64,000 nucleotides of DNA from JAITVM01 sp031551135 (GCA_031551135.1 JAVBOA010000036.1:95404-159403); one strand, 5' to 3'; shown: positions 34,331-43,074, numbered from the stretch's first letter. Made by a program: numbers and translations. Notes: generated by a model from the letters alone, not told the origin.

Positions 34331-34408
34331 ATGTGCTGGTATTACAAGTGGATGTATAATTGGTTCGGTTGCAACAATTGGTGGTATGGAAACAGAGGCC
34401 GCTGCTAG
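34331..34408 (+). CDS. Cys/Trp-rich 25-residue peptide
   Basis: A short gene with an excellent Shine-Dalgarno (AAAGGGGG at 34316-34323, 7 nt before ATG). The peptide has three Cys (2, 14, 25), five Trp (3, 7, 11, 17, 18), four Tyr and one Phe out of 25 residues, with net positive charge (Lys6, Arg22, Arg24). A TTGACA box lies at 34238-34243, but the -10 17 bp on (AATAGA) is poor. No modification, export or immunity gene is adjacent. The function is unknown. The extreme composition and ribosome-binding site make it worth testing. Confidence 0.5.
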   Translation: MCWYYKWMYNWFGCNNWWYGNRGRC

Positions 34409-34578
34409 TTTTTAGAATTTATATTTCAAGCATTTTTTAAATAAGAATACTATAGGATTGATTAAATTTTGTGATAAATATCGGAAAAGGCATTAGATTG
34501 TAAATTTAATGTTTTATGTATAACATAATTCATTGTTTTTGAGTTTTTAACATAGTGATTTCATCTTTGATTTGCAAT

Positions 34579-34717
34579 CCGGGAAATGTGAGGCTTTAGT
34601 CAGATTTCCGGCGGAGTGAAAAGCTTTGTCAGATGGAAACACTATATCAAAATCTGGTGAGTTAATCTCATATGTAAGTCTTGCAGTATCCGGTTTATAA
34701 TCGGATACTGCATTTTT
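34579..34717 (+). ncRNA. Candidate structured leader RNA ending in a terminator
   Basis: Successive stems are visible: CCGGGAAAT (34579-34587) with ATTTCCGG (34604-34611); AGTG (34615) with CACT (34640); TGAG with CTCA (34668-34680 region); and a perfect 11-bp terminator stem TGCAGTATCCG / CGGATACTGCA (34682-34712) followed by TTTTT. A word GCTTT(A)GTCAGAT occurs twice (34593 and 34623). It resembles riboswitch or attenuator architecture upstream of the secreted-protein gene, but I cannot match it to a known class. Confidence 0.45.
34682..34717 (+). terminator. Strong intrinsic terminator
   Basis: An 11-bp perfect stem with a 9-nt loop and five T. It lies 228 nt before the next start codon, so it either ends a small RNA or controls the downstream gene by attenuation. 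Confidence 0.85.
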
Positions 34718-34944
34718 ATCCGGTTTTATTATAGGCCTTTGTTAAAACATAATAGATTCAAAAGTCATTGTTTTCTTGATTTTGTACTTCGTTAAGCAAA
34801 AAATATATTTTCGGAAAAAGCTGAAATCCTAAGAACCGATATCGCGGGTTAATTATATATTAACTATACAGCAGGTTTCTACAAATTAAGCTTAGCTGCT
34901 ATAAGAGAATAGATTAATGTTAGTTTGCAATGGGGGTGAGGAAG

Positions 34945-35796
34945 ATGAGATTTTTGAAAATCTTATCAATTTTATGCATTATTATTTTAATGCTGCCGTT
35001 AAAAATTTTTGCGGCATCTGTAGAATTTTACAAAATAAAATTTAATGTTATCGACAACTATGGCAATAATGTATCCGGAATAAAATTCCAGATTTTTAAC
35101 ACAAGGGATGAAGCTCAAGATGCGATTAAGAAAATCAAAGCCGGTACTTTTAAAGAAAATGCCGCTAACACGCTTGTATCGGAAAACGGCGTGGTTTTGT
35201 CCGGATATATGAAAATCAATACAGAAAAATATTTCGTACAGATAAACAATCCATCAAGCTTTGAGCCGAATTTCAATGTCTATAATTTTAAACTGTCTAA
35301 AAACGATAAGTACTTGACACAAAAAGTTTCTGAAAATGGCAAAACCGTTTATATAAAATCTGTTTTGCAGCGAGCCGTGGAATTGAGCAACAAATTTAAA
35401 ATAAAACTTACCCAAACTGATCTAAAAGGATTCAAAATTTCGAATGTTGTGTACAAAATATATGATAATTATGATGATGCTGAAATCGCTAAAAATCAAT
35501 TTATACTGAACAAAAAAATAACACACGCAAAAGGTCTAATCGAGACAATGAAGCCAACTAATAAACTTGGCGTAGCCATATCAGATAAATATTACTCTGT
35601 CGGGTCATATTTTATAGTACAATCCAGCACTGCCGATAAAATTTATGCATCAAACCCAATAAATGAGATAAGAATAATTAAAGCTGAAAAAGGAAACGCA
35701 ATTGAAAAAGTGTTTGTAGATAAATTCTCTTATTATTACTTGAAAAAATTAGAGCCTTCGATAATTGCTTTTAAACAAAGAAACAGAATTTTATGA
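34945..35796 (+). CDS. Secreted protein with two internal repeat domains
   Basis: 283 residues. Signal peptide at 1-25 (MRFLKILSIL.., ending IFAAS). Two similar domains follow: residues about 29-130 begin YKIKFNVIDNYGNNVSGIKF, and about 147-250 begin FKIKLTQTDLKGFKISNVVY. Each has a V-x-KI/QI-(Y/F) strand, then an acidic helix with D-D/E-A. The pattern resembles SpaA/Cna-B-like beta domains but is too divergent to be sure. There is no LPxTG or SLH anchor. The start at 34945 follows GGGGGTGAGG; the ATG at 34930 precedes that site and is rejected. Confidence 0.65.
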   Translation: MRFLKILSILCIIILMLPLKIFAASVEFYKIKFNVIDNYGNNVSGIKFQIFNTRDEAQDAIKKIKAGTFKENAANTLVSENGVVLSGYMKINTEKYFVQINNPSSFEPNFNVYNFKLSKNDKYLTQKVSENGKTVYIKSVLQRAVELSNKFKIKLTQTDLKGFKISNVVYKIYDNYDDAEIAKNQFILNKKITHAKGLIETMKPTNKLGVAISDKYYSVGSYFIVQSSTADKIYASNPINEIRIIKAEKGNAIEKVFVDKFSYYYLKKLEPSIIAFKQRNRIL

Positions 35797-35869
35797 AGAA
35801 TTCTGGGATTTTCATAAAAAATTTTTAAAAATTTAGATTCTTAAATTTTGTTTTTTTTTGAAAAGATGA

Positions 35870-35905
35870 AGAAAACGCCCCACTAGACGAAGGGCGTTTT
35901 TTTCA
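35870..35905. terminator. Bidirectional intrinsic terminator
   Basis: AAAACGCCC / GGGCGTTTT with an 11-nt loop and further T on the right, between convergent genes. Confidence 0.9.
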
Positions 35906-35911
35906 TAAAAA

Positions 35912-36865
35912 TTAACCTATATATTGACTGAATGTAATTTCTTTGTTTTCGATCTTGTAATAAATTCCTAAAATTTGTTCAAAAAATGTTATCGGTACAT
36001 AGGTTACACCTCTGGAAAGCTCAGGCGAAGCGTCCAGTGTGCGTTTGCGTTTGATGTCCGTATAATAAGAATTTTCGCCGATTTTTATAGATGTTTCGAA
36101 ATCCCCTTTTTCAATAGAAATAGATTTTGTTCTTCCGTTGTAAGTAATAGTGTATCCAAATTGTTCACAAACAGTACGAAGAGGAATCATTTTTAAGTCG
36201 AATGTTTCTTTCGAATAATAATTTTTATCCAATGTAAAATCTTTTATGCTACCAAAACGAATCGAAAAAGTATAGTTGTTGTAAATTACTTTCGCATAAT
36301 TATTTTCAATGTAAAAATTATCATTTTCAGGATCTTTTTTTTCGGTAATATTAAATTTGTCCGGATGGTTTGCAATGGAATTGTTTATAATCGTATTAAC
36401 AATAGGCATTGCATTTTTAGAATTTAAAACATTTTCCAAAGTAAGAACTCTTGGTTTTGGTGTTTTTAAATCTACTGTAAATGCGGTTTCGTAATTTTTG
36501 GTTGTAGAAGAAGTAACGGATGCGGTAACCGAACAGGATACAATATTTCCTGTTGTTGTATTCGAATAATCTTTATAAAAAAAACTAATTTTACGGGAAT
36601 AATTAGATTTTTTTGCGTTCTTGATTACTTCTTGTACAAAATTACGTACTTTTAAATTTACAGTGCCTTGAACTGTTGGAGAGGCTGTATATTTAAGCTG
36701 CGGCACAAAGCCCGAAATTTCCAAACCTACTCTATCTTTTTCCGAAACAAATTTAGCCGCTTCTTCAGCAATGATATAATCAGCGCTTGCGGCAAAAACG
36801 CTGCATGGTATAATTGTGGCAAAAACAAGCGTATATATAAGCATAAATAAAATGAATTTTTTCAC
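35912..36865 (-). CDS. Secreted DUF3298-like protein with C-terminal copper-amine-oxidase-N domain
   Basis: 317 residues. Signal peptide at 1-25 (ending SVFAA). Residues about 60-215 resemble the PdaC/RsiV extracellular domain (DUF4163/DUF3298): VNLKVRNFVQEVIKNAKK, then LTLENVLNSKNAMPIVNTII and NNYTFSIRFG. Residues about 225-317 form a copper amine oxidase N-terminal-like domain (MIPLRTVCEQFGYTITYN, then VTYVPITFFEQILGIYY). Such proteins bind the cell wall or act as sensors; no catalytic residues for peptidoglycan deacetylation are present. Monocistronic. Confidence 0.72.
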   Translation of the reverse strand: MKKFILFMLIYTLVFATIIPCSVFAASADYIIAEEAAKFVSEKDRVGLEISGFVPQLKYTASPTVQGTVNLKVRNFVQEVIKNAKKSNYSRKISFFYKDYSNTTTGNIVSCSVTASVTSSTTKNYETAFTVDLKTPKPRVLTLENVLNSKNAMPIVNTIINNSIANHPDKFNITEKKDPENDNFYIENNYAKVIYNNYTFSIRFGSIKDFTLDKNYYSKETFDLKMIPLRTVCEQFGYTITYNGRTKSISIEKGDFETSIKIGENSYYTDIKRKRTLDASPELSRGVTYVPITFFEQILGIYYKIENKEITFSQYIG

Positions 36866-37347
36866 ATCAAAACCTCCAAAATTGCTAGCTTATGTATTAC
36901 TATTCGGTATTGGAATAGTATGAAATCTTTGTGATATGTGTTGGATTTTGAAAAAAGTATAAATACAGCGAGTTCGAAAATCTATATTATTTAAATAATA
37001 AATAAATTATTAACTATTGTCAAATATTTATTAAATATGTAATATTTAAGTAATATAGCGGTTTGATTTTATTCTTTCCTGAAAAATAAAAAAAACGACT
37101 TCATTTATATTATATTTATATTACATATGGATTTCTAATAATATTTCTATATTTTAAAATGGAAACAGTATGAGTATTTTATTTCGGCGAAATCAAGGCA
37201 TATATAAGATTTGCTATAATCGGCTTAAAGTGTTAAAATAAAAAAGCTGATTATAGCATTAAAGGCGGTGCGATTTAGATTTACAGCCCGAAAAATATTC
37301 CGGCAAAACTACCGCCAGAAAATTTAGAAAAGGATGAAATTTAATAA
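36866..37347. other. Intergenic region with repeat remnants and a dyad promoter
   Basis: Divergent spacer. A short palindrome TACTATTC...GAATAGTA (36896-36920) and an isolated right end AAAATGGAAACAGTAT (37155-37170) belong to the ATACTAT family. The promoter of the cyclophilin gene is at 37212-37220. No convincing gene. Confidence 0.55.
37212..37257 (+). promoter_or_regulatory. Extended -10 promoter inside a 14-bp inverted repeat
   Basis: TGCTATAAT at 37212-37220. GCTATAATCGGCTT (37213-37226) is inverted at 37244-37257 (AAGCTGATTATAGC, one G-T), with a 17-nt loop. The dyad covers the -10 and the expected start site, so it could be an operator or a 5' hairpin of the lipoprotein mRNA. Confidence 0.6.
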
Positions 37348-38253
37348 ATGAAGAAAAATATTGTTTTAGTAATGACTTTGGCAGCTTTGACTTTTTCATT
37401 TTCTGCATGCAGTTCGGGTGTTGAATTTAAAAGCTTAGATTCTAATTCGACTCAAAGTGCGGAAACATCAACTGCAAGTACTGAGACTGCAAATGCGGAA
37501 ACTCCAAGTACTACGCAAGACAGCGCTCCAAAAAAAGAATCCGATATCTGGAATACAAAAAAAGAGGAATTGCCTCAGCTTAATGCACCGCAGGCCGGCG
37601 ATTATATCGCAACAATGAAAACCACAATGGGTGATATAAAATTAGCGCTTTTCCCAAAATATGCCCCGAAAACTGTTGAAAACTTCGTTAAACATGCAAA
37701 AGACGGATATTATGACGGAGTTATTTTTCATAGAGTTGTAAATGATTTTATGATTCAAAGCGGCGACCCGGACGGAACAGGAATGGGCGGCGAGAGTATT
37801 TACGGAAAAGATTTCGAGGATGAGTTTTCACCGTATTTATATAATATAAACGGTGCGATTTCTATGGCAAACACCGGTCAGCCAAGTTCGAACAGCAGTC
37901 AGTTTTTCATTGTTCAAGCTAAACCAAATCCTGATGTTTCGGAGATTTTTGAAGCTCTGAAAGTCAATCATAATGACGAAAATATTTGGTCTATCTTAAA
38001 AAATAATGTTGGCTTTACCGGAGAAGGATTTCCGGATTTGATTATGGATTATTATATTGAAAAAGGCGGAGTTTTCTGGTTAGATAATAGACATACTGTT
38101 TTCGGACAAGTTATGGAAGGTATGGATGTTGTCGATAAAATCGCAGCCGTTGAATGTATAGCAAATCCGGCGGATACATCTCCAAACCCTGAAGTTTCTT
38201 ATCCTGCCGAAAAAATAATCATTAACAGCATTACAATAGAAGAAGTTAAATAA
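37348..38253 (+). CDS. Cyclophilin-type peptidyl-prolyl isomerase lipoprotein
   Basis: 301 residues. A lipoprotein signal with lipobox FSAC (Cys21), a Ser/Thr/Glu linker to about residue 85, then a cyclophilin domain: MKTTMGDIKLALFPKYAPKT, FHRVVNDFMIQSGDPDGTG, GAISMANTGQPSSNSSQFFI and a late HTVFGQVMEGMDVVDKI. About 40 residues are inserted between the central strands (VSEIFEALKVNHNDE..). It would catalyse prolyl isomerisation of exported proteins at the outer membrane face. ATG at 37348, with AAAAGGATG about 12 nt before. Confidence 0.9.
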   Translation: MKKNIVLVMTLAALTFSFSACSSGVEFKSLDSNSTQSAETSTASTETANAETPSTTQDSAPKKESDIWNTKKEELPQLNAPQAGDYIATMKTTMGDIKLALFPKYAPKTVENFVKHAKDGYYDGVIFHRVVNDFMIQSGDPDGTGMGGESIYGKDFEDEFSPYLYNINGAISMANTGQPSSNSSQFFIVQAKPNPDVSEIFEALKVNHNDENIWSILKNNVGFTGEGFPDLIMDYYIEKGGVFWLDNRHTVFGQVMEGMDVVDKIAAVECIANPADTSPNPEVSYPAEKIIINSITIEEVK

Positions 38254-38265
38254 ATTTTAATATTA

Positions 38266-38308
38266 AAGCTTTTGAAAACATATTACGTTTTCAAAGGCTT
38301 TTTTTTAT
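38266..38308 (+). terminator. Intrinsic terminator after the cyclophilin gene
   Basis: AAGCTTTTGAAAAC / GTTTTCAAAGGCTT stem with a 7-nt loop and a T tract. Confidence 0.85.
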
Positions 38309-38398
38309 TTCGATTTAATCGTTCTAAATAAATGTCTAATTTTGTCCGAATAAAATATATACTATGTTTTCGAATCGAACAATAAATACGGAAAGATA

Positions 38399-38511
38399 AT
38401 ACTATTTTCATTTTGATAAGTAGAAAAAATTTTTCACAGCGGAGCGTTTCGCGCAATGTTTCTAGCGCGAAATGAAATATTTTTTTCTATCCTTTATATT
38501 GAAAATAGTAT
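38399..38511. repeat. ATACTAT palindromic element, copy D
   Basis: A 113-bp full element in the same orientation as copy B. Inner arms TTTCGCGC/GCGCGAAA; both termini match the consensus. It ends 17 bp before the SLH gene start, just ahead of the Shine-Dalgarno, so it probably lies in the 5' leader. Confidence 0.92.
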
Positions 38512-38528
38512 AAAACAGGGAGGATACA

Positions 38529-41477
38529 ATGAGAAAAATTTTAGCCGCATTTTTGGCGATAATGATATTTACGGAATCGGTCAGTGCGCAGATTGATGAA
38601 ACAATATTTAAAGACCCCGTTGTCAATACTTTTTATGGGCGTGACGACGGTGCGAATTTAATCGAAAATTTGAAATTCAAGGACATCAATGGCCATTGGG
38701 CAAAAGAAACGATTATTCAAACCGGCGCTTTGAATTTAGTAAAAGGTTACGGAGATTATTTTGAACCGAACGGAACGGTCTCCAATCAAGAAGCTTTGGC
38801 TTTTGTAGTTCGTGCTTTGGGTATGGAAAAAGCGGCGCATGATGCGGCGGTGACTTTGCGAGCGCAAGCTCCGCAAAACGCAGATTTATTGACGAATTGG
38901 TCAATCGGGTATCTGGAAATCGCACGTCAAATCGGTTTGTTAACCGACCAGCAATTTTTGGAGGCAATATCGCCCGATCCGGCTTTGCAAGACCCGGCTG
39001 TTTCATATGTGCGGACAGCTCCGGTGACCCGTGAAAATGTTGCTGATTATATTTTTCGCGGCTTATCCACAATGAATCCGGCGGCATTTGTTAATAACAA
39101 TACCGTTCAGGGGATTTTAAAATTTAATGATTTTAAGGATATCGCCGTGGATAAAGCGGCGGCTGTTGAAGCTTTAGCTTCCGCAAAAATAATGAACGGC
39201 GATACTTCTTCGAATTTCCGCCCGAAAGGAAAAATTACCCGCGCGGAAATGGCGCAGGTTTTACGTAATATGGATTCGATTTATTTTAATTCAATGGGAA
39301 TCGTCCGCCTAAACGGTACGGTTTCGGGAATTAAAGATGTTCAATTATCGCAAAGCGGAAATTACAATCTCGAGCGAAATATATATCTGCGGATGATGGA
39401 CGGCTCAGTTAATATTATTAAATATCAAACCCAGAAAAATTCCTCTCCGCAGGCGATTAATAAAGATGTTCCGGTTTTTAAAGATAATGATGTAAATTCT
39501 TTGGGATATTTGAGGGAGAACGATAAAATTGAATTTTTGCTGGAATCGGCAACAGGGCGTATTTTGTACGTAAAAGCTGATGAAATTCCGGCTTACGATA
39601 CATTTTTTACAGGAAAACTCACAGCGCTTGATTTTGCGAACGCAAATATTACTTTAGTCGCTGACAATAACAAAACATTTATTTTTTATCTTTCAAAAGG
39701 GCTTTTGGATACACAAAACAATATAAATTATATTTTTATCGGGCAAGAAAAACATGATATAAAAAAATTGCCGATGGGAAGCAAATTCGAATTAACGCTC
39801 AGAAATAATATTGTGCGTGAGCTTAAATTTATCGGGCAAGACGTTTTGATAAACGAAGAGCGCGGAATCGTGACCGAAAATAATCATGAATTCGGATATA
39901 TTACTTATATAAATAATGACGGAATCGAAAGGACAATGAATTATAATTCTTCTGATTTAAAAGTCGAAAAGCAGAATCATTATGATTTGGAAGACGAAAT
40001 CGGATATTATGATGAAGTTTTTCCGGATTTTCGATATGACCCGCGAGACAGCGTGATTTCGGAAATCGAGCCGGGCGACATTGTTTTTATTCGGCCGTAT
40101 AAAGACGACCCCGAAACAATAGAATCGATTTCGGCGGCAACAAATTATATTATGAAAACAGGAAAAGTCCTTAAATATGTGGATAACGATGATTATTATT
40201 CCATGCTTGTGGAATACGACGATAAACAAACAACTTGGTTTGATTTGGCGAAAGAAATTTTTGTGTCTCAAGACGGAAAAAATAAATCTACTGAGGATAT
40301 TAATATAGGCGATTATGTAAAAATTCTGGTAAATCAAGCGATAATCAGCCCGGGTTATATAATGGAAACGGCTAAGGAAATCGTTATCGAAGGCGACGAA
40401 CATTTTATTTCTTCGATAATAAAAGGGCAACTTGCCGGAATAAATGCAATCCAAAATAAAATCCAGATTCAAAATTCGCAAATTCTGACGCAAAACGGCT
40501 GGTCAAATTATAATCAGCTCAATCAGCTCAGTTTGTTGGATAAAGATATTGAATTCTATCATAATTCCAAGCGTATTTCAGCGGATTACGCTCTGAAATA
40601 TCTGAAACGTGCCGACGGTGATGTTTATATCGCAATGCAGAATAATTATACCGGCGAAAAAGTTAAGAAAGTAACTTTTCGAGATGGCAGAGATACGCTT
40701 CTTGCAGGTGATACCGTTATTGCGACAAACGAAGAAGGCGGATTCAGAATTTTGTCTGTAAATGAATTTATCACAACTGACGACGGAACTATTGTTGTAA
40801 AAGAAGGAAGATTAATTACAGGCAGTGACATTGCGGCGAACGATTTTGCCTTGACTTCGATAAATGACGGAAATAATGCGGCGGTTGTGAATATTACGAA
40901 AATTGCGGAAAATATTAAGTCTATGTTCGTAAGAGCAAGGGTAAACAGCGTAGACGAGGGAAAATCTTTCCGTGTTCAATCTATTGCGGTGCTGAATGAA
41001 ATGGATTGGTCGTACTCTCCGATACAGCGCGATTATGCGATAGATTACAATACGCTTTTCATAAATAAAGATGGCTTTGTGCCGCTTGAGAAATTTATGG
41101 ATTTTACCGGCGATTCGGTTGTTGATAAAGTCTTTAACGTAATAGTTGACGGCTCGAAAGCGACGCATATAATCGACAGTCCTTATGCAAAAACAGGTGT
41201 TCGCGGAATTATTTACGGAATCGAAAATAATAATTTGAAAATCAAAGACGCGACTTATTATGATGCGAAAACCGGCAAATGGACTCCGATAAGCAATAAA
41301 GACAGCACGGCTGTAATTACGATACCTCTTAATTCCGCCATTGCTAAAAATAATAAAGTTATTTACGCCAAAGATTTGCAAGTCGGAAATCAAATAAAAG
41401 TTCTGACCGACAATCTGCCGGAGAAAATCGGGGGCGGAATGAATGTCACGGGATATATTGTTTTAGTTGAAAAATAA
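38529..41477 (+). CDS. S-layer homology domain surface protein (N-terminal SLH)
   Basis: 982 residues. Signal peptide at 1-20 (ending SVSAQ). SLH modules at about 47-100 (FKDINGHWAKETIIQTGALN..) and 195-245 (FNDFKDIAVDKAAAVEALAS.., NFRPKGKITRAEMAQVL), with a possible degenerate module between. The remaining 730 residues are beta-rich, with repeated units having the pattern D-x-V-x-I-Y/R (EIEPGDIVFIRPY, NIGDYVKILVNQ, LQVGNQIKVLTDN), resembling short OB/KOW-like barrels. It would bind secondary cell-wall polymer through the SLH region. Shine-Dalgarno AGGGAGGA. Its stop lies just before the next SLH gene. Confidence 0.85.
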   Translation: MRKILAAFLAIMIFTESVSAQIDETIFKDPVVNTFYGRDDGANLIENLKFKDINGHWAKETIIQTGALNLVKGYGDYFEPNGTVSNQEALAFVVRALGMEKAAHDAAVTLRAQAPQNADLLTNWSIGYLEIARQIGLLTDQQFLEAISPDPALQDPAVSYVRTAPVTRENVADYIFRGLSTMNPAAFVNNNTVQGILKFNDFKDIAVDKAAAVEALASAKIMNGDTSSNFRPKGKITRAEMAQVLRNMDSIYFNSMGIVRLNGTVSGIKDVQLSQSGNYNLERNIYLRMMDGSVNIIKYQTQKNSSPQAINKDVPVFKDNDVNSLGYLRENDKIEFLLESATGRILYVKADEIPAYDTFFTGKLTALDFANANITLVADNNKTFIFYLSKGLLDTQNNINYIFIGQEKHDIKKLPMGSKFELTLRNNIVRELKFIGQDVLINEERGIVTENNHEFGYITYINNDGIERTMNYNSSDLKVEKQNHYDLEDEIGYYDEVFPDFRYDPRDSVISEIEPGDIVFIRPYKDDPETIESISAATNYIMKTGKVLKYVDNDDYYSMLVEYDDKQTTWFDLAKEIFVSQDGKNKSTEDINIGDYVKILVNQAIISPGYIMETAKEIVIEGDEHFISSIIKGQLAGINAIQNKIQIQNSQILTQNGWSNYNQLNQLSLLDKDIEFYHNSKRISADYALKYLKRADGDVYIAMQNNYTGEKVKKVTFRDGRDTLLAGDTVIATNEEGGFRILSVNEFITTDDGTIVVKEGRLITGSDIAANDFALTSINDGNNAAVVNITKIAENIKSMFVRARVNSVDEGKSFRVQSIAVLNEMDWSYSPIQRDYAIDYNTLFINKDGFVPLEKFMDFTGDSVVDKVFNVIVDGSKATHIIDSPYAKTGVRGIIYGIENNNLKIKDATYYDAKTGKWTPISNKDSTAVITIPLNSAIAKNNKVIYAKDLQVGNQIKVLTDNLPEKIGGGMNVTGYIVLVEK

Positions 41478-41490
41478 AAGGGGCAAACCA

Positions 41491-43023
41491 ATGAGAAAAA
41501 TATTTACTTTTGTTTTAACTATTATTGTAATTTTTTCGAATACATTAAATACAAAAGCGGCAATCGGCGATTTGGGATTTTTCGGGGGAATAACTGAGGG
41601 CAAACGGCTTCCGAAAACGACAGAAGTTTTGCTTGCGGCGGCGAATACTAAAACTAAAACGCAGAATCAAAGCATGGTTTATAAGGAAATTCTTTATTTA
41701 TCGGGCGAGCCGGTCGAGTTCGAGGGCGAAATAACTATCAAAACCACGGCTAAAGATATGGACAAAGAGCCAATCGGAAGCTATACAGTGACTTATGATA
41801 TAAAGCCAAGTGAAACTTCCAATCCGGAGGTTGACCTGCGGCGGAATATTGTTTTCAATGTAAATTACCGCAAAGAGAGCAATCAGATTATAAAAGATTA
41901 TGAAATAAAAACTTGGAAAGAAACGATTTTGATTGGGAAAAAACAATTTGAAATTGTTCCGAAACAATCGTATTTCGGAGTTTCAATTTTGGAAGACCAT
42001 ACGCCGGGCGTTGTTTATTATAAAGGGAATTTATCAAAACGTGCGGTTTATATTTCCGATGAAAATAAAATAACCGCCGAATCTTCGGGAGATATTTACG
42101 GTTATGAATCGGCTTGGTCGAATACGGAGACGCACAGAATAAATACAAATATTTTTACGGACGAATGGCAGATGCAATATCAGGAACGCCCAAGCGTTTC
42201 GGTTAATAAAACACTGCAGTATTCGAAAAACGAGCCGACAGCGATAAGCTTCAGCGGAAATTACCGCGAGGTTATGCAGAATAAATCCGGCTTGCAATAT
42301 GATATTTTTGTAAAGCCGCAAAAATTCTATAATATAGAAGACTCGGGTTCTGCTTCGATTGAGGTTTTTAATTCTTTCGAGCAATTAATCGCCCCGAATC
42401 TCGAATATTTGAAAGGTCATTTTGCGGAAAGCGATATCAAAAAATTATTCGCAATGCAGGTTTTGACAGGAGACGGAAAGTTCTACCGTCCTGAGCAGGC
42501 TATGACGCGCGGCGAATTTGTAACAGCATTGGTTAAGGCTATAAAACTGCCGATTGAAATGCCGTCCACAAAAAAGACTTCAAGCCGAAGCAGTAAAAAT
42601 ACCGTTAAAATAGTTTTTCCGGACGTAACGGCGGATAGAGCTGAATATCCGTATATTATGGCGGCATATAATGAAGGCTTGGCTATCGGAAGGTCAAACG
42701 GAAATTTTTATATCGATGCGCCGATAGAAAGGCAGGAAGCTTTAGTATTATTGCTGAGAGTTTTGGGGCTTAAAAATTTAGGACTTGACCCGACACCAGT
42801 AACGAGCTTTGTGGATGACGCTCAGATTGTGGATTGGGCGAAACAGGAAATTTATGCTGCAAACAGAATCGGGATTATTGCCGGAGATACCGACGGAAGG
42901 ATTCGCCCTTTGGACAGTATTTCGAAAGCCGAGGGCGCGGCGCTGATTAACCGCCTTATAAATTATATGCGTGAAGATATGCAAAAAGATTATACCGAAA
43001 ATATTGTGAATTTTGCTGATTAA
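41491..43023 (+). CDS. S-layer homology domain surface protein (C-terminal SLH)
   Basis: 510 residues. Signal peptide at 1-22 (ending NTKAA). A beta-rich N-terminal region of about 300 residues is unrecognised. Three SLH modules follow at about 308-360 (HFAESDIKKLFAMQVLTGDG), 385-435 (FPDVTADRAEYPYIMAAYNE) and 445-500 (FVDDAQIVDWAKQEIYAANR, RIRPLDSISKAEGAALI). The start at 41491 has AAAAGGGG 7 nt upstream; the in-frame ATG at 41467 overlaps the preceding gene. It is co-transcribed with that SLH protein, 13 nt apart, and may pair with it on the wall. Confidence 0.87.
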   Translation: MRKIFTFVLTIIVIFSNTLNTKAAIGDLGFFGGITEGKRLPKTTEVLLAAANTKTKTQNQSMVYKEILYLSGEPVEFEGEITIKTTAKDMDKEPIGSYTVTYDIKPSETSNPEVDLRRNIVFNVNYRKESNQIIKDYEIKTWKETILIGKKQFEIVPKQSYFGVSILEDHTPGVVYYKGNLSKRAVYISDENKITAESSGDIYGYESAWSNTETHRINTNIFTDEWQMQYQERPSVSVNKTLQYSKNEPTAISFSGNYREVMQNKSGLQYDIFVKPQKFYNIEDSGSASIEVFNSFEQLIAPNLEYLKGHFAESDIKKLFAMQVLTGDGKFYRPEQAMTRGEFVTALVKAIKLPIEMPSTKKTSSRSSKNTVKIVFPDVTADRAEYPYIMAAYNEGLAIGRSNGNFYIDAPIERQEALVLLLRVLGLKNLGLDPTPVTSFVDDAQIVDWAKQEIYAANRIGIIAGDTDGRIRPLDSISKAEGAALINRLINYMREDMQKDYTENIVNFAD

Positions 43024-43037
43024 TCTTTGAAAAAAAT

Positions 43038-43074
43038 AATCCCCCTTTTATGACTGAAAGGGGGATTGTTTTTT
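43038..43074. terminator. Bidirectional intrinsic terminator
   Basis: AATCCCCCTTT / AAAGGGGGATT, a perfect 11-bp stem, with A tract before and six T after. Confidence 0.92.

Larger units (their letters stand above)
34409..34944. other. Leader region with a structured RNA candidate
   Basis: No gene seen. It holds the element at 34579-34717 and about 220 nt of A+T-rich sequence before the next gene. Confidence 0.6.

Noticed and set aside
34579..34717. Cyclic-di-GMP, cobalamin or SAM riboswitch
   Set aside because: The conserved core sequences of these classes are not present; only the general stem-plus-terminator layout fits.
35912..36865. Peptidoglycan deacetylase (PdaC) activity
   Set aside because: Only the non-catalytic DUF3298/4163-like region is present; there is no NodB-type polysaccharide deacetylase domain.
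39957..41393. Long minus-strand frames opposite the first SLH gene
   Set aside because: Shadows; the plus strand has signal peptide, SLH modules and a good ribosome-binding site.
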